A model generated the notes under the pieces. It worked only from the letters and a program-made list of their open reading frames with translations, made no database searches and was not told where the DNA came from. Of a stretch of 64,000 nt of DNA, positions 37,684-45,258 are shown piece after piece. Location: contig UEHQ01000002.1 of NCBI GenBank assembly GCA_900489925.1, positions 186,001 to 250,000 on the forward strand, read 5' to 3'. A program made the translations under genes and the position numbers. The stretch is from Hyphomicrobiales bacterium (GTDB lineage: Bacteria > Pseudomonadota > Alphaproteobacteria > Rhizobiales > Rhizobiaceae). Numbering within the stretch: the first letter of the stretch is position 1; every line of letters begins with the position of its first letter.

Positions 37684-38315
37684 TCCAGAACTTTCTTCAG
37701 GCTCGCCGTCCAGGCAGACATGCGGGTCACAAGCACCGCGTCGCCGAATTCAACCGTCAAATCGATATCGGCCGTTTCTTGATGACGCAGAAGGCCTGCC
37801 TTCTCGCCAAGCTGGTTCTTCAGAACATCGAACAGGTGGGTCGGTCCCCGCACCGTGATCGTTCCGGCATCACCCTCTTGCAGCGCCTGCCGTAGTGTTG
37901 CCGCGAGTTCAACCGCGGCCCTTTGCGACAGAACGTCCGTCATCACGGGCGCGAGCGCCTTTGCCACCGTCGCGCTGACGAGATCGGCCATCTCGGCGGA
38001 AATCGCCTCGATGCGGGCAGCGATATGCGCCGCAAGCTCGGTTTCGTAGCGCTCGCGAAGCTCCTCGATCTCACGCTGGTGCACCAGCGCGACCGTCTGC
38101 GCTTCGGACTCGTATTTTTCCGTCAGCGCGGCTGTCGCCTCGGCGTAACCTTGCGCATGTGCATCATGGCGCTCCGCCTCGACGTCGACCACCGGCGCGG
38201 CGGGCGTCTCGGGAAAGTCGCCGAAGTCGTCCGAAAAATCGTTCACTTCGACGACGGGCGCCACCACGACGGGCTCGCCAAAGTCTTTCAGATAACGAGA
38301 AAGCTGCGCACTCAC
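37680..38315 (-). CDS. FliH-like export stator protein (putative)
   Basis: 211 residues from GTG 38315 (VSAQLSRYLKDFGEP), preceded by GAGGTGG; a longer frame to 38396 lacks a good ribosome site. It has an acidic N-terminus and a Glu/Arg/Ala-rich coiled coil (about 60-110, YESEAQTVALVHQREIEEL), then VSATVAKALAPVMTDVLSQR and a C-terminal domain ending in FGDAVLVTRMSAWTASLKKVLE. This is the layout of FliH/YscL, which tethers FliI to the export gate. It overlaps motB by 4 bases. The role is inferred; FliH proteins are poorly conserved. Confidence 0.5.
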   Translation of the reverse strand: MSAQLSRYLKDFGEPVVVAPVVEVNDFSDDFGDFPETPAAPVVDVEAERHDAHAQGYAEATAALTEKYESEAQTVALVHQREIEELRERYETELAAHIAARIEAISAEMADLVSATVAKALAPVMTDVLSQRAAVELAATLRQALQEGDAGTITVRGPTHLFDVLKNQLGEKAGLLRHQETADIDLTVEFGDAVLVTRMSAWTASLKKVLE

Positions 38316-38487
38316 CGAAACCACCTCGTATCTGCAGACACCTGCAACATGCCCTGCCTCAATTTGCACCAGCCAACTCTTCCGGCGCCGCTTCACACGA
38401 CGCCCTCATGGTTCGACCGTAGAAAGTCAAACTTGTGCGAAAATGAAGCACACCGGCGGAAAGGTGCGCGGCAAGCGCATCATGCAA

Positions 38488-39444
38488 TCACTGCAGCAGA
38501 ATCAGAACTTTGCTGGCCGCCGTGTTCAGAATGGAGATCGCCTGCACACCCATCTGCTGCTGCGTTTCCAAAGCCTTCTGACGGGTCGATGCTTCGTCCA
38601 TGTCCGTATCGACCAGGGAGCCGACGCCCTTGTCGATCAAGTCAGAGAGGTTCGCGGTATAGTCGATGCGATCGCTGATCCGGGCGCTCATCGTGCCGAG
38701 GCCGGCAGCCGTCGTCGTCAGCGTGGAGAGCATCGTATCGACAGCCGACAGCATGTCAGCGATTTCTTCCGGCGTCGTCGTGCTGTCCAGCTTGATCTCG
38801 GTGCCTGTCGATGTCGCGGAACCGGCGCCGAGCAGATAGTAGCTGCGCCCTGTCGAGGTACCGTCTGCGTTCAGCACGTCAGTCGCCTTTGTGAGCAGGC
38901 CACGGCTCGGGTCGACGGTATCGACCATCACTGTCTGGCTGGCCGGAAAGCTGATCATCTGCGCCTGATATTCGCCGTTCGCGCCGCGCGTAAACCCGCC
39001 GATCACCGATCGCGAGGTCGGCGGAGTGGGGTCCTGATTATACAGCCAGTTTTCGCCGGCGATGCTGGTTGTCTGCACGGTCGTCTGGATCTGCGTCTTC
39101 ATCTCGGTCAGCGAGGTGTTGAGCTTGTCCTTGTCGACGCCGCTTTCCTGCGCGGTTACAAGCGTCGCCCTGATATCGCCGAGCTGGTCGATCAGGCTGT
39201 CCATTGCGGTATAGGCCGTGTCAACCTTAGATGCGCCGACGCCGAGCGCGTCGTGAATATTCGTCAACGAGCTGCTGTCGGAACGGAGCACGCTCGCAAA
39301 AGACCAATAGGTCGCGTTGTCGGCTGCCGTTTCCACGCGATAGCCCGATGAGACCTGTTGCTGCGCGGTCGCGGCATCCTTGTTGATGATACGCAATGCG
39401 GCAAGGGCGTTTACCTGGGCGGCGCTCGTGATTTTATAGGTCAT
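38488..39444 (-). CDS. flaD: Flagellin FlaD (divergent paralogue)
   Basis: 318 residues. The D0/D1 N-terminal region (ALAALRIINKDAATAQQQVSSG, then DNATYWSFASVLRSDSSSL) and C-terminal region (VDTDMDEASTRQKALETQQQ) are clearly flagellin. The first residues (MTYKITSAAQ) and the middle differ from FlaA-C. It is a minor or divergent filament subunit. The upstream leader contains the conserved element shared by all four flagellin genes. The paralogue letters are assigned by order, not by experiment. Confidence 0.85.
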   Translation of the reverse strand: MTYKITSAAQVNALAALRIINKDAATAQQQVSSGYRVETAADNATYWSFASVLRSDSSSLTNIHDALGVGASKVDTAYTAMDSLIDQLGDIRATLVTAQESGVDKDKLNTSLTEMKTQIQTTVQTTSIAGENWLYNQDPTPPTSRSVIGGFTRGANGEYQAQMISFPASQTVMVDTVDPSRGLLTKATDVLNADGTSTGRSYYLLGAGSATSTGTEIKLDSTTTPEEIADMLSAVDTMLSTLTTTAAGLGTMSARISDRIDYTANLSDLIDKGVGSLVDTDMDEASTRQKALETQQQMGVQAISILNTAASKVLILLQ

Positions 39445-39467
39445 GTTCGGGCTCTGAGGTAGGGAAC

Positions 39468-39511
39468 GGGACAGACCGGACTACCGGTAGCGACCGACTT
39501 GGCGTCATGCC
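39468..39511 (-). promoter_or_regulatory. Conserved flagellin leader element, flaD copy
   Basis: In the flaD sense direction: GGCATGACGCC, then ACCGG and TCCGG separated by a 3-base gap (the arms can pair in ACCGGTAGTCCGGT), then TGTCCC, starting 24 bases before the ATG. The same ordered blocks occur before flaA, flaB and flaC. Probably transcribed 5' leader; candidate binding site of FlbT. Confidence 0.65.
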
Positions 39512-39634
39512 CCAGCTCGTGGCCGGTTGTCGCTGAAACAAATCAATTGTTAAGGGAAGGTAACCAAGGCCTGTTGGTTGTGCAAGGGTCGTAAAACTGT
39601 CGCGCAAGCCTCGCGCAACCTTAAATCTCGTTTC

Positions 39635-39672
39635 AAAAACAAAGAGAAAGCCGTATCGACGGATACGGCTCT
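39635..39672 (-). terminator. Intrinsic terminator after flaC
   Basis: Stem AGCCGTATC (39649-39657) and GATACGGCT (39662-39670) with a 4-base loop. Leftwards it is followed by TTCTCTTTGTTTTT, about 50 bases past the flaC stop. It shows flaC is transcribed as its own unit. Confidence 0.8.
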
Positions 39673-39721
39673 CTCACGGTCTGGGCGGCGCCGGAAGCGC
39701 CTGCGCGTGGCTTTGCCGGCC

Positions 39722-40630
39722 TTAGCCCTTGAACAGGGTAAGGACGTTCTGAGCGCTGGAGTTCGCGATCGAGAGCGACTGGATTGCCAGCTGCTGCTGG
39801 GTCTGCAGAGCGGTGAGCTTGGACGATTCTTCTTCCATGTCCGCGTCGACGAGGCGGCCCACGCCGGAGTCGATCGAGTCGCTCAAGCTGGAGACGAAGC
39901 TTTCCTGAAGGTCGATGCGGGTCGAGATCGAGCCGAGCTGGGAAGCCGCCTTGGTGAGCGCGCTGAGGCCACCTTCCACAGCGGTCAATGCATCGTTGAT
40001 ATCATCCGGAGTGAAGGAGGTGATATCCATCTCGAAGATAGAACCGATCGTTCCGGTCGACGTTCCGATGATGCCGGTGGACGTATCGATGCCGCCGGTG
40101 GAGTCCACGCCGAAGAGTACGTTGCCGTCCGAGGCGTCGTCCAGCACGTACTGCGTCGTCTGCACGGAGACCTGGCCGTTGGAGTCACGGACGAACGAGG
40201 AGACGACGCTCTTGGTGGTGTTGCCGGCGACCCAGTTTTCACCGGAGAAAGACGCGGACTGCGCAACGCTCAACAGCTGCTGCTGGAGCTGCGAGATTTC
40301 GTCCTGGATCTTGGTCTTGTCGACACCGTTCTCGGTCGCGGCGACAAGCTTCGCCTTGATCTCGGAGACGATGTCGATGGCGCTGTCCATCGCCGAATAG
40401 GCTGTGTCAACCTTGGCCGCACCCAGACCGAGCGCGTCGGAGACAGCCGAAAGGGCCTTGTTGTCCGAGCGCATCGTGGTCGCGATCGACCAGTAGGCAG
40501 CATTGTCCTTGGCCTCTGCGACGCGGTAGCCGGACGAAACCCGGTTCTGCGTATCCTCTAGGCTGCCGCTGATGCTGCGCAGGGTCTGGAGTGCGGACAT
40601 TGCCGCCACGTTGGTCAAAATGCTTGTCAT
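39722..40630 (-). CDS. flaC: Flagellin FlaC
   Basis: 302 residues from ATG 40630 (MTSILTNVAAMSAL); an earlier in-frame start lies within the leader. Typical D0/D1 regions: LQTLRSISGSLEDTQNRVSSG, NAAYWSIATTMRSDNKALS, and the C-terminal VGRLVDADMEEESSKLTALQ with QQLAIQSLSIANSSAQNVL. The middle part is Ser/Thr/Gly-rich (STGGIDTSTGIIGTSTGT). It has its own conserved leader and terminator. Confidence 0.92.
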   Translation of the reverse strand: MTSILTNVAAMSALQTLRSISGSLEDTQNRVSSGYRVAEAKDNAAYWSIATTMRSDNKALSAVSDALGLGAAKVDTAYSAMDSAIDIVSEIKAKLVAATENGVDKTKIQDEISQLQQQLLSVAQSASFSGENWVAGNTTKSVVSSFVRDSNGQVSVQTTQYVLDDASDGNVLFGVDSTGGIDTSTGIIGTSTGTIGSIFEMDITSFTPDDINDALTAVEGGLSALTKAASQLGSISTRIDLQESFVSSLSDSIDSGVGRLVDADMEEESSKLTALQTQQQLAIQSLSIANSSAQNVLTLFKG

Positions 40631-40663
40631 GAAAAAGTCGCCCCTTGTTGGCAAATTTATAAA

Positions 40664-40710
40664 AGGGACATTCCGGACCGCCACCGGCAACGGACATCAG
40701 CGTCATGCCT
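40664..40710 (-). promoter_or_regulatory. Conserved flagellin leader element, flaC copy
   Basis: Sense direction: AGGCATGACGCTG, TCCGTTGCCGG, GTCCGGAATGTCCC; it starts 34 bases before the ATG. CCGG...CCGG arms are repeated with a 7-base spacing. Upstream, the sequence GAAACGGTATGTTAACC resembles GAAACGGTGAGTTGACC before flaB, a probable promoter-proximal motif. Confidence 0.7.
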
Positions 40711-40798
40711 GCTAACCGCTTCTTAAGCTTGGTTAACATACCGTTTCGTTGACGGCAGAAAACATGAGTTTGGTTAACGATGCGTTAACGGCCAAAAT

Positions 40799-40836
40799 AA
40801 AAAAGCCGCCCTCGGTCGAGAGCGGCTTTCTTTTTG
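40799..40836 (-). terminator. Intrinsic terminator after flaB
   Basis: AAAGCCGC at about 40808-40815 pairs with GCGGCTTT at about 40823-40831. On the minus strand the hairpin is followed by TTTTTTATTTT. It lies about 55 bases past the flaB stop. Confidence 0.85.
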
Positions 40837-40887
40837 ACCGCCGGCGAACCGGCGGATGTCTGTGCTGAGCGCCTGGGGCGCCTGCTA

Positions 40888-41778
40888 TTAGCGGAACAGC
40901 GTGAGGATGTTCTGCGAAGAAGAGTTAGCGATCGAGAGCGACTGGACTGCCAGCTGCTGCTGCGTCTGCAGGGCGCTCAACTTGGAGGATTCTTCTTCCA
41001 TGTCGGCGTCGACGAGGCGGCCAACGCCCGAGTCGATTGCGTCGCTGAGCGAAGAAACGAAGTTGGTCTGCAGGTCGATGCGGGTCGAGATCGAGCCGAG
41101 CTTCGAGCCGAGAGCCGTCATGCTGGTCAGAGCGGTTTCAACGTCCGTCAGGAGGTTGTCGATGTCGCCCTTGGTGCTGCTTGCGCCGATGGTGAAGCCA
41201 ACGATCGAGTTGCTGGAAGCCGAACCGGAAGCGCCGAGGATACCGTCCGAACCGGTGTCATCGAGCAGCAGGTCGCTTGCCGTCGAAACGTATTCAGTGG
41301 TGTTGACCGCGATACCACCAGAGGAGTCACGAACGAACGAGGAGACAACGCTCATCGTGGTGCCGATCGTGTTCTGGACCCAGTTCTGGCCGTTGAACGA
41401 AGCCGAGCTTGCAATGCTCTTCAGCTGGTCCTGCAGCTGAGTGATTTCGTCCTGGACCTTGTCCTTGTCAACGCCTTCTTCAGTAGCAGCTACGAGCTTG
41501 GCCTTGATTTCGCTGACGACGTCGATAGCGCTCTGAACAGCGGTGTAAGCGGTGTCAACCTTGGCAGCGCCCATGCCGAGAGCGTCGGAAACGGCAGACA
41601 GAGCGCCGTTGTCGGACTTCATCGTGGTCGCGATCGACCAGTAGGCAGCATTGTCCTTGGCCTTCTCAACGCGCAGACCGGACGAAACGTGGTTCTGCGT
41701 CGTGGACAGGCTGCTGTTGACGTTCCGCAGCGTCTGGAGAGCTGCCATTGCGGAATTGTTGGTAAGAATGCTCGTCAT
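40888..41778 (-). CDS. flaB: Flagellin FlaB
   Basis: 296 residues (MTSILTNNSAMAALQTLRNV). It differs from FlaA at about 21 of 296 positions (about 93% identity), and a 60-plus residue central block is identical. D0/D1 coiled-coil ends are intact (DADMEEESSKLSALQTQQQL). No Cys. The surface domain is Ser/Thr-rich (TASDLLLDDTGSDG, SASSNSIVGFTIGASSTK), which would suit O-glycosylation by the neighbouring GT41 enzymes, though this is inference. Confidence 0.94.
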   Translation of the reverse strand: MTSILTNNSAMAALQTLRNVNSSLSTTQNHVSSGLRVEKAKDNAAYWSIATTMKSDNGALSAVSDALGMGAAKVDTAYTAVQSAIDVVSEIKAKLVAATEEGVDKDKVQDEITQLQDQLKSIASSASFNGQNWVQNTIGTTMSVVSSFVRDSSGGIAVNTTEYVSTASDLLLDDTGSDGILGASGSASSNSIVGFTIGASSTKGDIDNLLTDVETALTSMTALGSKLGSISTRIDLQTNFVSSLSDAIDSGVGRLVDADMEEESSKLSALQTQQQLAVQSLSIANSSSQNILTLFR

Positions 41779-41810
41779 GTAAAGTGCCCCTTGTTCGGCA
41801 ATATGTAGAC

Positions 41811-41855
41811 AGGGACATCCGGATCTTGACCGGGAACGGCGCTCAGCTTCATGCC
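41811..41855 (-). promoter_or_regulatory. Conserved flagellin leader element, flaB copy
   Basis: Sense direction: AGGCATGAAGCTGAGCGCC, then CCGGTCAAGATCCGG, then ATGTCCC; it starts 33 bases before the ATG. CCGG arms are separated by 7 bases. The downstream stretch AACAAGGGGCACTTTAC is also shared with flaC and includes the ribosome site. Confidence 0.7.
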
Positions 41856-42004
41856 TGTTGACCGCCTTCGTTTCTTGCGGGTCAACTCACCGTTTCGATG
41901 GGGACATATGACCGCAACATGGTTAAGAATTACTAAATTGGATAAGAAAATTTGTAAAAAAATCCGTGGGTTAGCGGCGAAAACATTAACTGCTTGTTAA
42001 AACA

Positions 42005-42033
42005 TTTGCGGCCGGGGGATACCCGGCCGCAAA
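42005..42033 (-). terminator. Hairpin terminator after flaA
   Basis: A 12-bp perfect stem, TTTGCGGCCGGG and CCCGGCCGCAAA (arms 42005-42016 and 42022-42033) with a 5-base loop, begins 28 bases past the flaA stop. The trailing U run on the flaA transcript (ATGTTTTAAC) is imperfect, but the hairpin is very strong. Confidence 0.75.
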
Positions 42034-42061
42034 AAGCTTTGTTTTTCGACTAGCGCTGGTC

Positions 42062-42952
42062 TTAGCGGAACAGCGAGAGGATGTTCTGCGAAGAGGAGTT
42101 GGCGATCGAGAGCGACTGGATAGCCAGCTGCTGCTGCGTCTGCAGGGCGCTCAACTTGGAGGATTCTTCTTCCATGTCGGCGTCGACGAGGCGACCAACG
42201 CCGGTGTCGATTGCGTCGCTGAGCGAAGAAACGAAGTTCGACTGCAGGTCGATGCGGGTCGAGATCGAGCCGAGCTTCGAGCCGAGAGCCGTCATGCTGC
42301 TCAGGGCAGATTCGACGTCCGTCAGCAGGTTGTCGATGTCACCCTTGGTCGTGCTGCTGCCAATGGAGAAGCCAACGATCGACTGGCTCGAAGCAGAACC
42401 GGATGCACCGAGGATACCGTCAGTGCCGGTGTCGTCGAGCAGCAGGTCGCTCGCTGTGGAAACGTACTGCGTCGTGTTGACCGAGATGCCACCCGAGGAG
42501 TCACGGACGAACGAGGAGACAACGCTCATCGTGGTGCCGATCGTGTTCTGGACCCAGTTCTGGCCGTTGAACGAAGCCGAGCTTGCAATGCTCTTCAGCT
42601 GGTCCTGCAGCTGGGTGATTTCGTCCTGAACCTTGTCCTTGTCGACGCCTTCTTCGGTAGCGGCTACGAGCTTGGCCTTGATCGAATTTACGACGTCGAT
42701 CGAGCTGTCGACGGCGGTGTAAGCGGTGTCAACCTTGGCAGCACCCATGCCGAGAGCGTCGGACACGGCAGACAGAGCGCCGTTGTCGGACTTCATCGTG
42801 GTTGCGATCGACCAGTACGCAGCGTTGTCGGAAGCCTTTTCAACACGCAGGCCAGACGAAACGTGGTTCTGCGTCTTGGACAGGTTGCTGTTGACATTCC
42901 GCAGCGTCTGGAGAGCTGCCATTGCGGAGTTGTTGGTGTTAATGCTTGTCAT
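42062..42952 (-). CDS. flaA: Flagellin FlaA
   Basis: 296 residues from ATG 42952 (MTSINTNNSAMAALQTLRNV); an upstream in-frame ATG at 42976 falls inside the leader. It is nearly identical to FlaB. First of the four-gene flagellin array and usually the principal filament subunit in rhizobia. About 105 bp in the centre are identical at DNA level to flaB, pointing to recent duplication or gene conversion. Its promoter faces the glycosyltransferase island across 356 bases. Confidence 0.94.
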   Translation of the reverse strand: MTSINTNNSAMAALQTLRNVNSNLSKTQNHVSSGLRVEKASDNAAYWSIATTMKSDNGALSAVSDALGMGAAKVDTAYTAVDSSIDVVNSIKAKLVAATEEGVDKDKVQDEITQLQDQLKSIASSASFNGQNWVQNTIGTTMSVVSSFVRDSSGGISVNTTQYVSTASDLLLDDTGTDGILGASGSASSQSIVGFSIGSSTTKGDIDNLLTDVESALSSMTALGSKLGSISTRIDLQSNFVSSLSDAIDTGVGRLVDADMEEESSKLSALQTQQQLAIQSLSIANSSSQNILSLFR

Positions 42953-43308
42953 GGTTGTCCCCAAAACTAGATACAAAAGGAGGACATTACCGGACTTGAA
43001 TACCGGTGATGACGGAACAGCCTCATGCCCCTCGGTCCGTTTTTCCTTGGAACCAAACCCGTCATGTGAGGGTGAATGTCGCAGGCAATGCTTGCGAACT
43101 ACTTAACGCCGCGGCGAAATATCGAGCGGAAACAGTGCGATGGTTAACAGCAGCTTGCGCCCTTGCGCACCACCGGTTTCATGCAAGGTTCGTCGGGCAA
43201 TGTGGCATGAGCGAAGCTGCGTTCAGCGCTGAACGGTCTCCAAAAGGGCTCGGGCAATGATGAAAGCCAGCGCGCAGCATTGCCACGGTTTTCTCCACGG
43301 AGTTCGTC
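42953..43308. other. Divergent intergenic region between flaA and the GT41 island
   Basis: 356 bases hold the flaA leader element and promoter on the minus strand and, presumably, the start of the first GT41 gene on the plus strand. The island-side part (about 43090-43300) has ordinary GC content, with no recognisable operator or hairpin. I see no direct repeat, tRNA fragment or integrase remnant marking an insertion edge. Confidence 0.5.
42981..43030 (-). promoter_or_regulatory. Conserved flagellin leader element, flaA copy
   Basis: Sense direction: GGGGCATGAGGCTG, TTCCGTCATCACCGG, then AAGTCCGGTAATGTCC; it starts 29 bases before the ATG. ACCGG and CCGGT arms, 9 bases apart, can pair. Same block order as the other three flagellin leaders although the coding products differ. 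Confidence 0.7.
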
Positions 43309-45258
43309 TTGAACAGCAAAGTCTCATTCGCCACCGCATCGAAAGATTACCAAGGCGGTCGTTTTCTGCAGTCCCTGGAAACGCTGAATGTACTCCTCAG
43401 CGAACAGAAGGACGCAAAGACCTATGCCCTGATCGCCAAGAATCTCCTGCAACTGGGGATGAAGGAAGACGCGGCCAAGGCATTTGCGCTGGCGGGCAAT
43501 CTCGAAGGCAAGGCCGGCATCGAGCATGTGCGCCGTGCGGCGATGCTGCATTTCGAGTGCGGAAACGAAGACGAAGCGTTGCTTCTCGCGCTGCGGCTGA
43601 TGACCAAGACCCCTCAAGACCGCGACATCGCATTCATCCTGACGTCGATCTATCTGAAGCGCGGACGCATGGATCTGCTCAGCCCCTTCAGAAAGGTGCT
43701 CGCCGAGAGCGACAATCCGGAGCATGTGAAGCTTTCACTCTTCCTCCTGAGCAACGACCCGCACGACCGAAGCAACGACGAGCTCATTCGCGCGCTCTTC
43801 AGTCGCTTCCCGCAGATCGTCGCGCTGCGCCTGCTCTATCTCATCATCAGCCGCGAAACCTGCGATTTCGAAGCGACCGACAAGTATCAGCCGATGATCG
43901 ATGCGCTGGTCGCACAGGGCAATCTCGCGTTCTTCCGGCACGAGAGCGCCTTCTACAATCTGCAATGGTGCGAAGACGAGGCGCTCAACAAGCTTGCGGT
44001 CGCGGGCAAGGCGGCGATCACCGAAGAGCAGACCAAAGCGCGCCACGCTCGCGCCCACAGCTGGTCCACGAAGCTGCGCGTCGGCTACCTGTCCTCCGAC
44101 TACTGGGACGGCCACGCGACGATGAAGCTTCTGCAGCGCGTGCTGGAACAGCACGACCGCGAGCGGTTCGAGATTACACTCTATTGCCACACACCGGCCG
44201 ACCAGCTGGCGCGCAACACGGCTGACCGCTCCCGCTGGGGTCGGGTCGTGGAAGTCGGCGGAATGTCGAGCAGCGAGATTGGCGCGCTGATGCGGCGCGA
44301 CGGCATCGACATCTTCGTCGATCTCAAGGGCCCTACCTCCGACAGCCGCTATGACGTGCTCAACCATGACGCGGCACCCATCCAGGTTTCCTGGCTCGGT
44401 TACCCCGGCAGTACCGTCTGCATGGACGTCGACTATGTCATCGGTGACCGCTACGTGCTGCCCGAGATTGCAAAGCAGCACTACCACGAAAAATTCGTGC
44501 GCTTGCCAGACACCTACCAGCCGAACGATCCGGTTCACAGACCAGCTCCGAGTCCTGTCACGCGCAGCCAGCTTGGATTGCCGGAAGACAAGTTCGTCTT
44601 TGCCTCCTTCAACGCCAACCGCAAGGTCACGTCGACCGTCGTCGACGCCTGGTGCAACATCCTGAAGCGTGCACCGGACAGCGTCTTGTGGCTGATGGTC
44701 ACGTCGGAGAAGAGCAAGGCCCACCTCTCGCTGCGTTTCCGTCAACGCGGCATCGCGGCCAGCCGCGTCATCTTCTGCCAGCGCGACAAGTATGCCAACC
44801 ACATCAGCAGACTTGCGACCGCCGACCTCGCGCTCGACACATGGCCCTATAACGGCCACACGACGTCGTCCGAAGAGCTTTGGGCGGCGCTGCCGGTCCT
44901 GACCAAGAAGGGCACTAACTTTGCCTCACGCGTCAGCGAGAGCCTGTTGAATGCGGTGGGCCTCCCCGAACTCGTGGCGGCGGATACCGCCGGCTACGAG
45001 GACATGGCGGTCGCACTCGCCAATGATCGTGAAACCGTCCAGGGTTATAAGGCCAGACTTGAAGCCAACCGGTTCCTCTACCCGCTTTTCGACGCTGATC
45101 GCTTCACAGCTCACCTCGAAGACGCCTACGAAATGATGGCGGATCGGGCCAAGGCTGGCCTCGCGCCCGACCATATCGATGTACCGGCGCGGGCGCCGCG
45201 TATCGAGCTGATGTCCGTGGAAGACACGCCAAGAGAACAGTTCGGCGTGCTGCGGTGA
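43309..45258 (+). CDS. OGT-like glycosyltransferase, GT41 family, next to flagellin genes
   Basis: 649 residues from TTG 43309, with ACGGAG about 7 bases upstream. The N-terminal 240 residues are all-helical, TPR/solenoid-like (GRFLQSLETLNVLL, LLQLGMKEDAAKAFALAG). Residues about 256-640 are a GT41 catalytic core: LRVGYLSSDYWDGHATMKLL with His269 (equivalent of human OGT His498), IQVSWLGYPGS at 359-368, FASFNANRKV with Lys439 (OGT Lys842), NILKRAPDSVLWL and the UDP-phosphate loop YNGHTTSSEELW at 514-525. The enzyme should transfer a sugar from a UDP donor to Ser/Thr (or Asn) of a protein. Cytoplasmic, no signal peptide. The architecture resembles Caulobacter FlmG, a flagellin glycosyltransferase; flagellin or the adjacent repeat protein are candidate substrates. 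Confidence 0.88.
   Translation: MNSKVSFATASKDYQGGRFLQSLETLNVLLSEQKDAKTYALIAKNLLQLGMKEDAAKAFALAGNLEGKAGIEHVRRAAMLHFECGNEDEALLLALRLMTKTPQDRDIAFILTSIYLKRGRMDLLSPFRKVLAESDNPEHVKLSLFLLSNDPHDRSNDELIRALFSRFPQIVALRLLYLIISRETCDFEATDKYQPMIDALVAQGNLAFFRHESAFYNLQWCEDEALNKLAVAGKAAITEEQTKARHARAHSWSTKLRVGYLSSDYWDGHATMKLLQRVLEQHDRERFEITLYCHTPADQLARNTADRSRWGRVVEVGGMSSSEIGALMRRDGIDIFVDLKGPTSDSRYDVLNHDAAPIQVSWLGYPGSTVCMDVDYVIGDRYVLPEIAKQHYHEKFVRLPDTYQPNDPVHRPAPSPVTRSQLGLPEDKFVFASFNANRKVTSTVVDAWCNILKRAPDSVLWLMVTSEKSKAHLSLRFRQRGIAASRVIFCQRDKYANHISRLATADLALDTWPYNGHTTSSEELWAALPVLTKKGTNFASRVSESLLNAVGLPELVAADTAGYEDMAVALANDRETVQGYKARLEANRFLYPLFDADRFTAHLEDAYEMMADRAKAGLAPDHIDVPARAPRIELMSVEDTPREQFGVLR

Noticed and set aside
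42953..43308. Integrase, tRNA or direct-repeat boundary marking insertion of the glycoprotein island
   Set aside because: None seen at this edge or at 54369-54469; insertion is inferred only from remembered gene order in relatives.
43257..44225. 322-aa plus-strand frame overlapping the first GT41 gene in another phase
   Set aside because: Arg/Gly/Ala-rich shadow of the GT41 gene with no motif of its own.
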